Below, piece after piece: positions 35,564-47,127 of a stretch of 64,000 nt of DNA (its first letter is position 1; every line of letters begins with the position of its first letter). The notes beneath the pieces were generated by a model, which was not told the DNA's origin, did not search any database, and saw only the letters and a program-made list of their open reading frames with translations. A program made the translations under genes and the position numbers. Source of the stretch: Rhizophagus clarus (taxonomy: Eukaryota; Glomeromycota; Glomeromycetes; Glomerales; Glomeraceae); the NCBI GenBank assembly GCA_015698045.1, contig BLAL01000002.1, forward strand, positions 342,577 to 406,576, given 5' to 3'.

Positions 35564-36617
35564 TAAGGGGAGTGACATATATTACGTTATTATAGGTTTA
35601 TTATAAAGCTGACCCCCCTCCCCCCTTAGGTGAGATTTATTATTCACGTGATCTATTAACCAGTTGTAATCAAGCATCTTGATTAGGGGGGTAGAATATT
35701 GGTTACCCCAAATATTTTGATTTCCGTTATCATATTTAAAATCATTTTTTTTTCATTTAATATTCAAGTAACGTTAAATGCAAAATGTAGTACTCTATTA
35801 TTTTGAAAAACCTTTGAAATTTTTTAAATTTAAAAGCTCTTTTAGATCATTTATTTTAAAATATTCTCACAGATATGAAAGACAATAGAAAATTCAGAAT
35901 TAAAACATAAATATGCATCGATTTTAATAAGAAATTTTATCAGCATATGTATTACAAAAAAAAATCTGACATGACTGCGCATCCACACAACATGACTTGT
36001 GAAATTAATCATTAAATTTTCATGTCTACGAAAAATTTTACATTTAACTTCAATATGCAGGTTTTTCTAATAATACCAAAATATAACAAATTTTATATTT
36101 ATAAGACTCCTATAAGCCAATACCAAAAGTTCTGCAATGCTTTTGGATATTATCGTATGGTGAATACAGGAAATTCTGCATACCCAAAAGTTAGTTTATG
36201 TACAAAATGTATTAATGCGTAGAAAGAAATTCAGCATAAATCTAAGAAAGAAATTGAAAGTAAAATCAGAGAGTATTTGGCAACCCCAGTTCCAGTTCAA
36301 GGTTTTATGCAGATTAATCAATCACGACCCAGCTCATCTTAACATTTAAAATCCATTCAAACATACCAGGTTCCTCAAAGGCCTATTGAAGAAATTATTG
36401 TGACTGGTTCTACTTTACCTCCTAATGTCTCTGCATAGAAAAAAGCTTTATAAATCATTAATTCAACCAATATGAAGCTTGCTGAACTTCAACGAATTTA
36501 TAATTCTATTAATGACTTAGAAATTTGAAATAATTTGTCAGATCGTATGGAAACTCTCAAGCAAACTCTGCATAACAAAATTAAGAGATTGAAACGTCAA
36601 GCAGAATATCAACAAAC

Positions 36618-36977
36618 ACAGGTTGAAATTAGTAAATAGGGTATCAATAGGGTATCAATAGGTTATCAATCAGCTATCAATAGGTTACCCTATTGGTAGC
36701 CTATTGAACTTGCGCCATAATCCGTCACCAATCAGACAGGCTGATTGATAACCTATTGATAACCTATTGATACCCTATTGATACTCTATTTAATAAAAAT
36801 ACCAATAGGATACTAATAGGTTATCAATAAGTTATCAATCGGCTATCAATCAGCCTGTCTGATTGGTAACAGATTATGGCGCAAGTTCAATAGGCTACCA
36901 ATAGGGTAGCTTATTGATAGCCAATTGATAACCTATTGATACTCTATTGATACCCTATTTAACTAATTTCGACCTGT
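36618..36977. mobile_element. 360-bp MITE, second copy of the 12663 family
   Basis: The ends ACAGGTTGAAATTAG and CTAATTTCGACCTGT, and the internal GGTATCAATAGG and ATGGCGCAAGTTCAATAGG palindromes, match the 12663-13012 copy closely. It interrupts the transposase coding sequence after QAEYQQTQ. No clear target duplication was found, which contrasts with the possible TA at the first copy. Confidence 0.85.
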
Positions 36978-38959
36978 GAAAGAAGCAGAGCAAAAAAAGC
37001 AAAACTCTTACAAGAGCATCAAGAGATAATAAAGTATGATTCACCTGGTCATCTGCCTCTTTTAATTCAATATCCCAATTTACATGAGCATATACACAAA
37101 TGTATTGAGTTTGGAGCTGCAGATAAGAAGAGAAGAAAAGAAGTTATAAAAGTTAGAACAATTCGTCATCTTCGGGAGGAACTTAATTCAAAATATATGA
37201 ATATCTTTTACGCACCACTTTCAACAATTACTTGCTGCCATCTTGATCAAATACTAAAGCAGCAAAGGTTTATCACCATTTGGCTATTATTGCAAATGCA
37301 TCTGTTTCACAAACTGAAAGAAGTGAGCATATTGATGAACACTATTGACTTGCATCTGTAAAAGGAGCAAAACAATTTGCAACATTATTTTCAACCCACT
37401 CTGTTATTATTTCTCAGGATGATAAGGCCAAAGTTCCTCTTGGTATTCCTGCAGTTGGGAAACCCTTTCAAACTCTACAAAGTTTTCAAGAGCTGGTTAC
37501 ATTACTTGATCATGATTTTCTGGTTGGTATGCAACAAAAATTAATTCCATTAGTTTACCTACTGATTAATCTGAGTGATATGAATGATGCTTTTCGTAAT
37601 GGTCAACTATCGATTTTTATATATCCACAATATCAAGTTGGTATAAGTTCAAGTACCCATATGAGTGATCTCAATTCGCTAATTCAAGATAATCGGTTTG
37701 ATGGAATATTAAAAATCAATAGTCAAATCAAACCTATTTGGATACTTTTAGTTGATGGTGAACCAAATAAAAATCTGCGTCATATAAAGAATATTTTTCA
37801 ATATTGCGGAATGTTCTGTAATTTTAATCTTGATTATCTTTCTATTTGGACGCATGCGCCTGGTCAGTCAACTTATAACCCTGTTAAACGTAGTATCACT
37901 GGTCAAAATCGATGCTATCAGGTACATATCAGGTACATATCGGCTACCCGATATGTACCCGATATGTGTGAAATATGTGTATGCTATTTAATAATACTAC
38001 ACATATCGGGTACCTGATATGTACCCGTCAGATGCAGAAAATCGGTGACATATAACATACATACCGGGTACATTTCTCATACATATTGGGTAGTTAAATA
38101 TCGGTTACATATCATAGATTTATTGGATACCCGATATATTTTAAAAAAATATCAGACAGATATTATACACTTATTGGATAGTGCTAATAAGTATCCTATA
38201 TATACCCAATATATATCCTATTTGTATTTGAAATATAAGCATAATTTCATAATTTTCACACATATCAGATAGCCGAAAAGTATAGCATTTATGGGGCATT
38301 AATAGTAGTAGATTTATAATTTAAATACAATTGTAATTTAAAAGTAATTTAATTCATTTAATTGTAATTACTGAAAGTTTTATTTATATTTTCAATCGAT
38401 AATAAAAAAAAATATTATACAAAAAATATTATAAAAAAAATTCACTACTCTTTACACAAATTTACAATTAATGTTCACTTGTTTGCTTGTTTTCATTTCA
38501 TTATATCTATTTAATTTGAAAGAAAGTAAAATGTTAGTAATAAAAGTGTTAGTATGAATATTAGTAGAAATGTTAGCAAAAGAAAAGGAACGTTAATAAA
38601 AAAATTTTTACATTAGAAAGTGTAGTATTAATGTTAGTATGAAAGTTAGTAGAAGTAGAAAAGGAACATCAATAAAAAAAAATATAAAGTATAAGTATTA
38701 ATGTTAGTGTTAATGTTAGTAGAAGTGTTAGTAAAAGTAAGGAATAAAAAATGTTTAACAGTAGAACATTGTTAGTAGGAATGTTAGTAGGAGGAAACAC
38801 ATTAGAAAAAAATATTAGTAAGAGTGTTAATAGGATGGAAAAAGAAATTTCAACAAAAAATGTACCTTTGTATTTATTTTTTAGAAAAACCAATAAAGTA
38901 AAAAACTCGATAGTAGAACATTGTTTAGGACGTTAGTGAGAAGAAATATATTAGAAAAA

Positions 38960-39405
38960 TATATTAATAAGAGTGTTAAGAATAACATAATAATGGGAAA
39001 AGAAATTTCAACAAAAAATATATCTTTATTTTTATTTTTTAGACAAAAACAATAAAGTAAAAATTTGAGAGAGAGAAAAAAAAGTTTTGAAAAAAAAAAT
39101 GATAAATAAATAATTAAATCGTGATCGTGCAATCACATGATCAACAAAATTATCAATTTTTATTGGTTATTTGGGTAATATTATAAATAACATAATAATG
39201 GGAAAAGAGATTTCAACAAAAAATATACCTTTATCTTTATTTTTTAAACAAAACAATAAAGTAAAAATTTGAGAGAAAGAGAAAAAGTTTTTGAAAAAAA
39301 AAAAAAAAAAAAAATACGATAAATAAATAATTAAATCATGATCGTGCAATCACATGATCAACAAAATTATCAATTTTTATTGGTTATTTGGATAATATTA
39401 TATTT
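38960..39405. repeat. Tandem duplication of about 220 bp
   Basis: Two nearly identical units (about 38960-39178 and 39179-39402) each contain ATGGGAAAAGA(A/G)ATTTCAAC, GAAAAA runs and CACATGATCAACAAAATTAT. The upstream 38755-38955 contains a more diverged related unit. The repeated open frames on the minus strand (MHDHDLIIYLS) are products of this duplication, not genes. Confidence 0.75.
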
Positions 39406-40319
39406 AGCCACATCAGCCACAAAATCGGTCACCTATCAAATGCACAAGTCAATATTAGCGAAGAAGCACAAACTTGATTATTCACTATTCGTACTCAACT
39501 TGAGTTGATAAAATTATTAAAAAATCACTGATTTTATTAAATTTATCAGAATTTTTATACCTAATTAAAGATGATTAAATTAAGTTTTACTACCGATTTC
39601 ATTATAACGTTACCAACTTTTTTGTTAATTTTGGATATTTTATTTTGAATTTAAATTGTTCGTTCAAGATCTTTGTGTAATGTATTGTAGATCTGTAATT
39701 ATTTTATTTGTAGTCTATAATTGGCAAAAGCTTATTATAAACCAAAATAAAAAACACTATTTATTTACGTATCTGTATTATTAGATTTTACCTTTTTTAG
39801 ATTTGATATATAATTAAAAAGAAGACCTTTATCTTGATATTTTGGAATCATGATCATAACAATTGACTTTAGGTCAAGTTTAACTTGTTCATTGTGATTG
39901 ATTGTATTGTAGATCCGTATCTGTATTATAATTAATATAAAGAAGACAGATCATAACAATCATGACATATTTGAGAAATTAGAACAATTTACGTAAATGT
40001 TCTTGAAGGGTAATTAATATAATAATACAAGGGGATAAAAAATTATTTATAAAAAGAAGTTTCATCTTTTTTTTTTTCTTACAATAAATTTGTTGTCGTT
40101 ATTTTTATTATATATTCTTTTTCTTAAAATTTGTTGCCATTATTTTTTATTATTATATATTCTTTTTCTTAAAATGCCCGCAAATTGGACTGATGCAATA
40201 ACTAAATATTTAATAAGATATAGGAAGTAAAAAATTAAATGAAAACTAATAAATAACTTTGATCATATTCTAGTTTTTTTTTCTCTTACGTTTCCTGATC
40301 TAAAAATTAAATAAATAAT
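39406..40319. other. AT-rich interior of TIR copy B
   Basis: No gene is seen. Blocks such as TTGTAGATC(T/C)GTA repeat near 39685 and 39910, and ATATATTCTTTTTCTTAAAAT is duplicated near 40110 and 40155. Confidence 0.4.
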
Positions 40320-42587
40320 GTAAAGGAGAAGGAACAACTACTACTATGATATACCTGGGAGGGACTGCTCCGAATTCTGGGAGAGCCTAGCTCAAAGAAT
40401 TCGGAGACGGTTCTGCATAAGGTTCACTAGCCAACAGGTAGAAAGAAAGTGGAGAAACTTGGTTAGGAATTTTAATGTTAGTAAAATAATAATAAATCAT
40501 AAAAAAAAAAATAAAAAAAAATAAAAAATTAATAGTATTAACATTTTTAGAATTTTTGTGAATAGAGGAATGGTGCGTGAAATGGAAGGTGGTCCCGGGA
40601 AGGAGAAAGATATTATAGGCAGTTCCGCACAAGATTTTGGGACAGACCTGGTAATTATTAAGAATTTTTTTAATTTATATTTTATTTAAGTTCTAAATTT
40701 ATATATATTTCTTAGGAAACCACCACAGTCGTAGGCGGCATAAAAACACTGCGCATCAGTGGCCTCGGAATCTGTAAATTATATTTTTTTATTTTTATTT
40801 TTTTTTTATTTTGTATTTTTTATATTTTATTTTTATTTATTTTTATTTTTTATTTATATTTTTATATTTTTATTATTTTTATTTTTTATTTTTTATTATC
40901 TTTTATTATTATTATTTTTTATTAAATATATATATATTTTATATAGTCATCTAATTATTATTTTAATAAAAAAAAACTCTTGCCCGTTCCATTCACAACC
41001 ATAATAAAATTTAAAACAAAAATTTTTTTTATTTTATTTAATAACGACATTATGGAGTTGAGCCAAAATAAATATTTTATGGAAGAAGAATATCTCCCTA
41101 CTGATAACGACTTTTTTTCTGAAGCTGAAGAGTCCTCTTCTATCGTTTCTTATTCAGTTTATCAGAAGGGCAATAAGCCCCCCGCTCCTCAACCTCTTTG
41201 GTCCAAAGTTCAGTCCAAGAAAAAAGAGAAAAAGAAACAGAAGAAAAACAAAAACAAGCAACCTGTATCTTCACCACGGCCCTCTATCCTTTCGATAGAA
41301 ACAACAGATGCTCAAATTGCTTCGTGGTGCACACAATATGAACAATATGTTCTTGCTTTGCTAGACGAAAATTTTCAACATATTACAAGTGGCACTGCCC
41401 AGGAACAAGGCAAAAGGTTAATAAAGACCTTTGGCGCTGCTGCTGAACCTGTACGATACAAAGACATATCACGCAAAATGAACATTTCAAACACACTGGT
41501 ATCTTTGATAATACACTCAGGCCTAAGGATTTTTGAAGCTTTTCTTCACCAGTCTGAATTTTTTCAAAAAATATCGTCCAACCTTGAGAAAAAAGTGGGT
41601 GGTCTAGTTGCAGATGGAATTTCACGTGATATACAGAATCTGGTAAATTCTGGTGACTTACACCTAGTTACACCGCTGATAATACCTGAAATAGGAATAT
41701 CTCAGCCTGGTACCTCCTCAAAATCGCCGATTATGCCCGAGCAGCGACCGCCTACAGCTGATGAGGAATTGATTAACATAAACATGGAGAACGCCAACAA
41801 TGATACACCTATGCCTCTGCAACCTTCTAGTAGTAGTAATACTACGCCAAAAGATAAGAAGAAAAAGAAGGTTACAGATAAATCGGTGGAAAAAATATTC
41901 GTAGATACTAACATTCCTAATGAAAAAGTTAATAACATTAGGGATATCTTCGTTTATGACGTACCCTCAAGTTGGTCTCACAAAAAAATACTTGCTGAAC
42001 TTAAAGCGTGAGGAGATCCTATCTCGATGACTGTAAAGAAGCAAAGGAAATATCAAACGCTTCAGATCAAAATATGTCTCTCAACTTCCGCACTTGCTTC
42101 CTTCGAACAGGGGATATGGCAATACTACCTTAGTGATATATCTGTATGTTGGTTCTCTGGTAACTGGTCGCTACACTAAAGAAAAAAAAGAGAATAGTTT
42201 CGCTTATACCTTAATGATTTACCTCAAGAATCTCGTTATTGGTCAACATGGGAACGCACTGCTCCTTCTCAGGAGATGTTTGGTTATTTACCAATCAAAG
42301 CGATTAAACATTTTGAAACAGGTGGAAAGGCCTCGATTGTAGTCTTCTTCAAAAAATATGAGGATGTGGAAATCTGTAGGAGAACCAGATTTAATTTCAA
42401 CCACAATGACGTTGACTACTCTCTTCTATGGTGTTTAGCTCTCCTTACTACCTCGCAAACAAAAAAGTCCAAGGATTCCTTTGGTTCGATTAAGAAGTCC
42501 AAAAGTAAAGATTCCTTTAAGAAGACCAAGAATTCTAGTTCCTCAAAAACTCACTTGACTAATTTCAAACCTTCCAAGAAGCATATG

Positions 42588-43505
42588 GGCTGATTTGTTC
42601 ACTCTGCATTAAAAAGAGTTATTAAATTGATTTTTACAGTTTTCGTTACTCAAAATTGTTTTGTAATACCAAAAAATCATCTGATTGATGATCACTTGAT
42701 TAAATAATAAGTTGAACAAAAATTTACATTTGCAAAACTTAAATTATTAAATGTAAAAGAGACGTGAAAAAACCCATTTCACTAATAAAAAACCCATTTC
42801 CCATATATATGGAATTTTTAACATATATTATTAAAAAGTAAGTAAATTTTAATAAAATATAAAGTAAAATAAAAATTTATATAGTCTTAGTAGCTATAAA
42901 TATTTATGAAAGTGTAATAAAAACATCATATAAAAGATGGTATTATAATAGATATTTTTAAACAATAAATAATTATTTTATGTCAGAGTTTGTATTACTA
43001 TCTTTAAACGCAAATATATCAAGATTCACTGATCCGTTTTCTATAATTTTAGGCTTGTTGGAAAGCCCTTGTTCTGGACTTTATAGACGAAAAACGAGCT
43101 TGCCGATTGGATCATTAGATCCGGAGATATTTACGTTTAAAGTTAAGGTACGAATTTTTTAACATGTTTAAATGCAAATATCTTGGAATCCACTGATCCA
43201 TTTTTTAAAAATTTAGGCTCTTTGGAAAGCCCTTGATCTGGACTATATGAGCGAAAAAAGAGCTTGCCGATTGGATCATTGGATCTGGAGATATTTACGT
43301 TTAAAGTTGAGATACGAATTTTTAACATATATAGTAAATGCTAAGATTTATATTAATTTAAAAGAAATATTTACCAAATTATAGTATAATAACATTAAAT
43401 AAAATTTTTTAATACTCCCCCTCAATTTACTGTATATTGTATAGTATTTTGTATAATAAAAATATAACAAAATCAATATTTTAATTAAAGGTGATCAAAT
43501 CAGCC
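42588..43505. mobile_element. 918-bp element inserted in the retroelement ORF
   Basis: The inverted ends GGCTGATTTG and CAAATCAGCC are flanked by CATATG on both sides (42582-42587 and 43506-43511). Because CCCATATGGG is itself palindromic, the exact border and duplication length (6-8 bp) are ambiguous. It contains a tandem pair of about 155 bp (43000-43325) that carries GAGCTTGCCGATTGGATCAT and GGAGATATTTACGTTTAAAG in both copies. Confidence 0.75.
43000..43325. repeat. Tandem duplicate of about 155 bp
   Basis: Two copies share TTTGGAAAGCCCTTG (with a change), the GCTTGCCGATTGGATCATT block and ATATTTACGTTTAAAGTT. They are the most GC-rich part of the 918-bp element. Open frames on both strands are repeat translations. 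Confidence 0.8.
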
Positions 43506-43895
43506 CATATGGGACAAGACAAAGACTTCTGAAAAGTCGAAAGACAAGAAGAAAAAGAAGTCTCTGGGCAAGAAGACTGACGATAAGATGGATATTGTCA
43601 AGCTTTTGTTAACTCTAATTTCTAAATTTTAGTCATATATAGTGTTTTATTTTTTTTTGGGTTGGATTCTGTGTTGGATAGGTTGCTACAATTTTCTCCC
43701 TTAATTGGAAATTGGGACTTTGGTCCAACCGGTCATCCTGTTTCGATGGAATTGGATGCTGCTTAACTCTAGCTAGTTTCTCAAAGTTGGTTTTGATATA
43801 GTTAGTTTCTTTATGTATTCCTGACGTCGCCCTAGGGCATTTACTTAATAAAGTATTTGGTTTTAAAAAATAAAAATAAAAATAAAAATTATTAT

Positions 43896-44384
43896 TTTAA
43901 TATTTTTATTATTTTATAATTTGAAATTAAAAAATTTGACCTTAATTATAAGTAATTAAAGCTTATTATAATAAATTGCTTTTATTTAAACATTCATTTT
44001 TTTTTATTAAAGTATTAATTAAATAAACAATCTGTCGTCATATATTATATAATATATTGTAATGATGAAATGTCTCCAATAAATTTTTAAAAAAGGTACA
44101 TTTAGGCGTGACAGATCTAATACCGCTGATTCTTCCAAAATGTTACTAAAATCTTTTCCATAGATTAAATTGAGAGAACTAATCTATCAATTTACAATAT
44201 AAAAGCTTGAAATAATCTTTCACATTTTCAAAATACATGATCAAATTCATTTTTGCTAAACTGCCGAAACCTTTTGGCATTTACATGCAATAGTTTCGGC
44301 ATTTTAATTTAATTTGACGATCATTGATTATCATGATCAATCTATTTTTATGGTTTTCTAAACCATGATTTTTTTTTTATTTTT
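43896..44384. other. AT-rich interior of TIR copy B, before the cassette array
   Basis: No gene is seen. The last part (about 44330-44384, containing TTTTCTAAACCATGATTTTT) matches the reverse complement of 8065-8115, which is the flank of the larger cassette array in copy A. This ties the two elements together beyond the array itself. Confidence 0.45.
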
Positions 44385-44870
44385 TTTTTAGGTTGCTAGA
44401 CTCCCGGACTTGGAATGTAAGTTGGAAGGGATGGAGGAATTTTTTTTTAATATTAAAGAAACGTTACTAACGTTTCTTTATTTTTTTTAGGTTGCCAGCC
44501 TTCTTGGACGAACCGGACTTGGGAAATGTAAGTTGGAAAGGGTGGTGATTTTTTTTAATATTAAAGAAATGTTACTAACGTTTCTTTCTTTATTTTTTTT
44601 AGGTTGCCGGCCTTCTTGGACGAACCAGACTTGGGAATGTAAGTTACAAAAAGGGCGGGAGATTTTTTTTTAATATTAAATAAACATTACTAATGTTTTT
44701 TTCTTTATTTTTTTTAGATTGCCGGCCTTCTTGGACGAACCAGACTTGGGAATGTAAGTTGGAAAGGGTGGTGATTTTTTTTAATGTTAAAGAAACGTTA
44801 CTAACATTTCTTTCTTTATTTTTTTCAGATTGCTGGACTCCGGACTTGAAATGTAAGGAGGGAAGGAGGG
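44385..44870 (+). repeat. Array of five exon-like cassettes (about 111-bp period)
   Basis: Donors (GTAAG) lie at about 44417, 44528, 44639, 44754 and 44853. All five have GT, unlike the 14-unit copy. The three middle units carry a 36-nt block GTTGCCGGCCTTCTTGGACG and on, preceded by TTTTTTTTAG. Between units is the hairpin AAAGAAACGTT-ACT-AACGTTTCTTT, whose loop creates TACTAAC 20-25 nt before the acceptor. The outer two units have a shorter block (GTTGCTAGACTCCCGGACTT). Spliced in phase, the middle blocks would encode repeats of LPAFLDEPDLGN/EM type. Confidence 0.85.
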
Positions 44871-45492
44871 ATATTTTTTGAATATTAAAGAAACAGTTTT
44901 AACGTTTCTTTTATTTATTTTAAGTTGCAGTTTTCCTTGTTTCTCTTGATCCTAACGTGATCACGATTAAGAAAAGTTTGAGCAAACTTTTCTTAAAATT
45001 GTATTATAAATGACTGTAACTTTTTTATTAATTTATTGTAATAAAATACGTAATAAAATAAAAATATTAACAATAATAATTATACTTTTAAACACTTTAC
45101 AAAAAATTTATAAACTTGATAATACATTCAACAAATAAGACAATAAAAATTTTTTAACTACGTTAAACGAATTAAAAATTTCTAAAAAGAAAAATCTATA
45201 AAGAAAGTAAACTCTAAAAAATTTCTTAATACGTTATATAATATGAAATCTAACGTATTAAAATTTGTATCACATATCGGGTACCCGATATGTGTAAGAT
45301 AGAACTGTGCCTGATATATATTAAATAATATATCGGTGACCAATAGTTTAGATATCAGGGTCTTAGTAATTAGGCATATTTTGAAGTGTAATAAATTAGG
45401 TACCCGATATGTAAAAATACCCGATATTTATCTGATTAGCCGCCGATATATAAGTCCCTGATATGTACCTGATAGAATTGATTTTGACCAGT
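44871..45492 (+). repeat. Right terminal region of TIR copy B
   Basis: This is the reverse complement of 5982-6545. Landmarks are AAGAAAAGTTTGAGCAAACTTTTCTT (an inverted repeat), ACTACGTTAAACGAATTAAA, and a terminal cluster of palindromic words around ATATCGGGTACCCGATATGT. Confidence 0.75.
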
Positions 45493-46690
45493 ACATGTCA
45501 ACACTCTCTTAAAAACTAACTGGCATAACATTACCAATTAATAAATTTGGTTCTTACCTTAATTCTCAAGGTCAAATTATGTATTCAGAACTTGCAATGA
45601 AAAATTTTCATCATACTGGTGAGCTTTTGTGTACATTTTGAAAACGTGATCCTATTTTCGGGAAGCCAGTCACTGTGCAATACACTGATCAAAAAAGGTC
45701 TCCATTTGATGATATTATATTTCCTGGATCTGTAAAAGAAAGTGATAATAAATTGGATGTACCTTGGCAATGGTTAGAAAATCATACCAAAATATGTCAA
45801 TATTCACTTGTTATTAAAAAATGCGAGGATTCTTCTTATTGCTCACCTAAGCATTATGAGGAAGCGGCCATTCTTTTCGCAGAAAACAATGGGCTTCTCC
45901 CACCTGTGACAAAAGGGAAAGATGGACATTTCCTAAATCCACTTTGTATACTAGAATATTGTAACAAGCTCAAAATACCTGGATATGATGCCCACTGTTC
46001 TTCTATTAACGAAAACACTTATAGTCGTCTCTGTTGTTCCGAATGTAATGCATACTTTCCAACACTTTCTATAGTTGCTAAACATAAGAAAAATCAACAT
46101 CCAAAATGATGAGGATGACCAGCCAAAAACAGATGTCTACCAATTCTATTGCCGATTTTTCAGTTGTATCCAGATGTGACATACAAGTTTTAATAATAAA
46201 TGACTGGGAAATACAATCAGAGGGAGAATAAATAGGCAGGTACCAGCTTTGAACTTTAGAATTAGACCGGATAAAGGTTTCTAGAGGCATATTTTTGTTT
46301 TTATTATATAAGAACACTTATTAACGCTTTTGTTTACTTCATTTTCATAGATACGGGTTTTAACATTAGAATTAAGCCGAATAGGACTGTAGGAGGAAGA
46401 TTAATTTTTTATATAGGATATAAAGTATATAAAACTTTAAAAAAGTAGTATGACACAGTTAAAACAAAGAACAATATGCACAATACATTACACTATTAAT
46501 AAAACAAAGAACACTAATTAAAAAATCACATAGACAGAATTTTATTGGTAAATGATTTTTTTTGCTAGAATTATAAGCGGAAACTAATTCTGGCTAAATT
46601 TATTGACTATAATAAAATATTACGTGACAAGTTAGATATTTACAAACCCCCTTCCCCCCTATAATAATTACGTCATATGTGTCACTCCCC

Positions 46691-47127
46691 TAACATTTTC
46701 AACTTTTTTTGCAGGTTCTGATCAGACGTTTTTAGTAATTAGGCTTCTTTACAAGTATATTTCTTTTTATTTTATTTTATTTTCATTTATGGTCAATTAC
46801 ATTTCATTATTTACCGTACAGCGCTGCATATAGTACCCCCTGGAATAATACCTCCCTTAATTAGTACCAGGGTATACTCAAGTTTACATTCTAGTATTTT
46901 TGAAAAGTACCCTGGTACTAATCAAGAACTGATTTTGTATAGTATCCAGTATTAATCAATTATCGATTTTGCAAAGTATCCAGTACTAATCATTTATATA
47001 TTATAATAAACAATAATATCATATTAACTTTAATAAATAAATTAACTTATAAATGTAAAAAAAAAAAACTTTGAAAACCAATTTTATTGACAATTAATAA
47101 GCATTATTACACAATTAAAGCCACCTG
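46691..47127. other. Spacer with cassette-array remainder and a probable pogo-element end
   Basis: 46694-46725 (ACATTTTC, T-rich, GCAG, GTTCTGATC) looks like the next unit of the second cassette array. Around 46820 the sequence TA then CAGCGCTGCATATAGTACCC has the CAG start and TA flank of a pogo/Tigger end, and the ATTAGTACCAGGGTA / TACCCTGGTACTAAT inverted pair follows. The matching other end was not found. Confidence 0.4.

Larger units (their letters stand above)
41052..43632 (+). pseudogene. ORF1-like RNA-binding protein of a retroelement, inactivated
   Basis: From ATG 41052 (MELSQNKYFMEEEYLPTDND) one frame runs to 42593: a Lys-rich stretch (KKKEKKKQKKNKNK), a conserved helical block (IASWCTQYEQYVLALLDENF), a second basic stretch and an RRM-like module beginning IFVYDVPSSWSHKKILAELK. 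Three in-frame stops break it: TGA 42009-42011 (Trp expected), TAA 42177-42179 and TAG 42195-42197. The frame is otherwise kept, so these are point mutations. The C-terminal Lys/Ser-rich tail is cut at 42587 by a 918-bp insertion and resumes after 43511 in a shifted frame (TKTSEKSKDKKKKKSLGKK). Many similar ORFs are known to me from AM fungal genomes; RNA binding is inferred from the RRM-like part. Confidence 0.6.
40320..43895 (+). mobile_element. Non-LTR-like retroelement remnant (ORF1 and 3' end only)
   Basis: It comprises a 5' leader, an ORF1-like reading frame (41052-42593, tail 43513-43632) and a 3' UTR ending in AATAAAGTATTTGGTTTTAAA followed by (ATAAAA)n. This is the layout expected of a LINE-type element with an A-rich tail. 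No reverse transcriptase or endonuclease ORF is present, so it is internally deleted or a non-autonomous derivative. The 5' border is not sharp, and I could not identify a target duplication. Confidence 0.5.
37898..45492 (+). mobile_element. TIR element (copy B), 7.6 kb, inserted in the DDE transposase
   Basis: The left end ACTGGTCAAAATCGATGCTA and right end (read inward) ACTGGTCAAAATCAATTCTA are followed on both sides by palindromic ATATCGGGTACCCGATAT-type words. The transposase reading frame continues across the two outer borders, so the ends are secure to within a few bases; an AT duplication fits. It contains GTTAGTA-rich subterminal DNA (37898-39430), a retroelement relic (about 40320-43895) and a five-unit exon-cassette array (44385-44870). 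It is the inverse of copy A (5982-18432). Confidence 0.8.
36022..46109 (+). pseudogene. DDE-type transposase, split and inactivated
   Basis: Coding remnants run 36022-36617, 36978-37897 and 45493-46109. The middle part contains DDKAKVPLGIPAVGKPFQTL, a block with RNGQLSIFIYPQYQVGISSS, and WILLVDGEPNKN, then APGQSTYNPVKRS. In relatives I recall, this reads as a DDE core: Asp in DDKAKVPLG, Asp in LVDGGPDENPR and Glu in NPVERS. Here the Glu position is Lys (PVKRS) and DEN is NKN, so catalysis should be lost. The C-terminal part ends with a CxxC-x12-HxxxxH zinc finger (CSECNAYFPTLSIVAKHKKN). In-frame stops occur throughout (for example TGA in LLCTF-KRDPIFG, where Trp is expected). The codons before 37897 and after 45493 continue one protein, which proves the split. 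Confidence 0.75.
35567..46690 (+). mobile_element. 11.1-kb PIF/Harbinger-like TIR element, host of nested insertions
   Basis: The inverted ends GGGGAGTGACATATATTACG (35567) and GGGGAGTGACACATATGACG (read inward from 46690) are flanked by TAA on both sides. A 3-bp TWA duplication is typical of PIF/Harbinger. C-rich tracts (CCCCCCTCCCCCC and CCCCCTTCCCCCC) follow each end. The element carries a DDE transposase pseudogene interrupted by a MITE and by a 7.6-kb TIR element. Removing those leaves about 3.2 kb. The transposase does not look like a canonical Harbinger protein, so the superfamily label rests on the ends alone. Confidence 0.7.

Noticed and set aside
38669-39349. Three similar minus-strand hydrophobic frames
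   Set aside because: They arise from the 220-bp tandem duplication and poly(T) runs on that strand.
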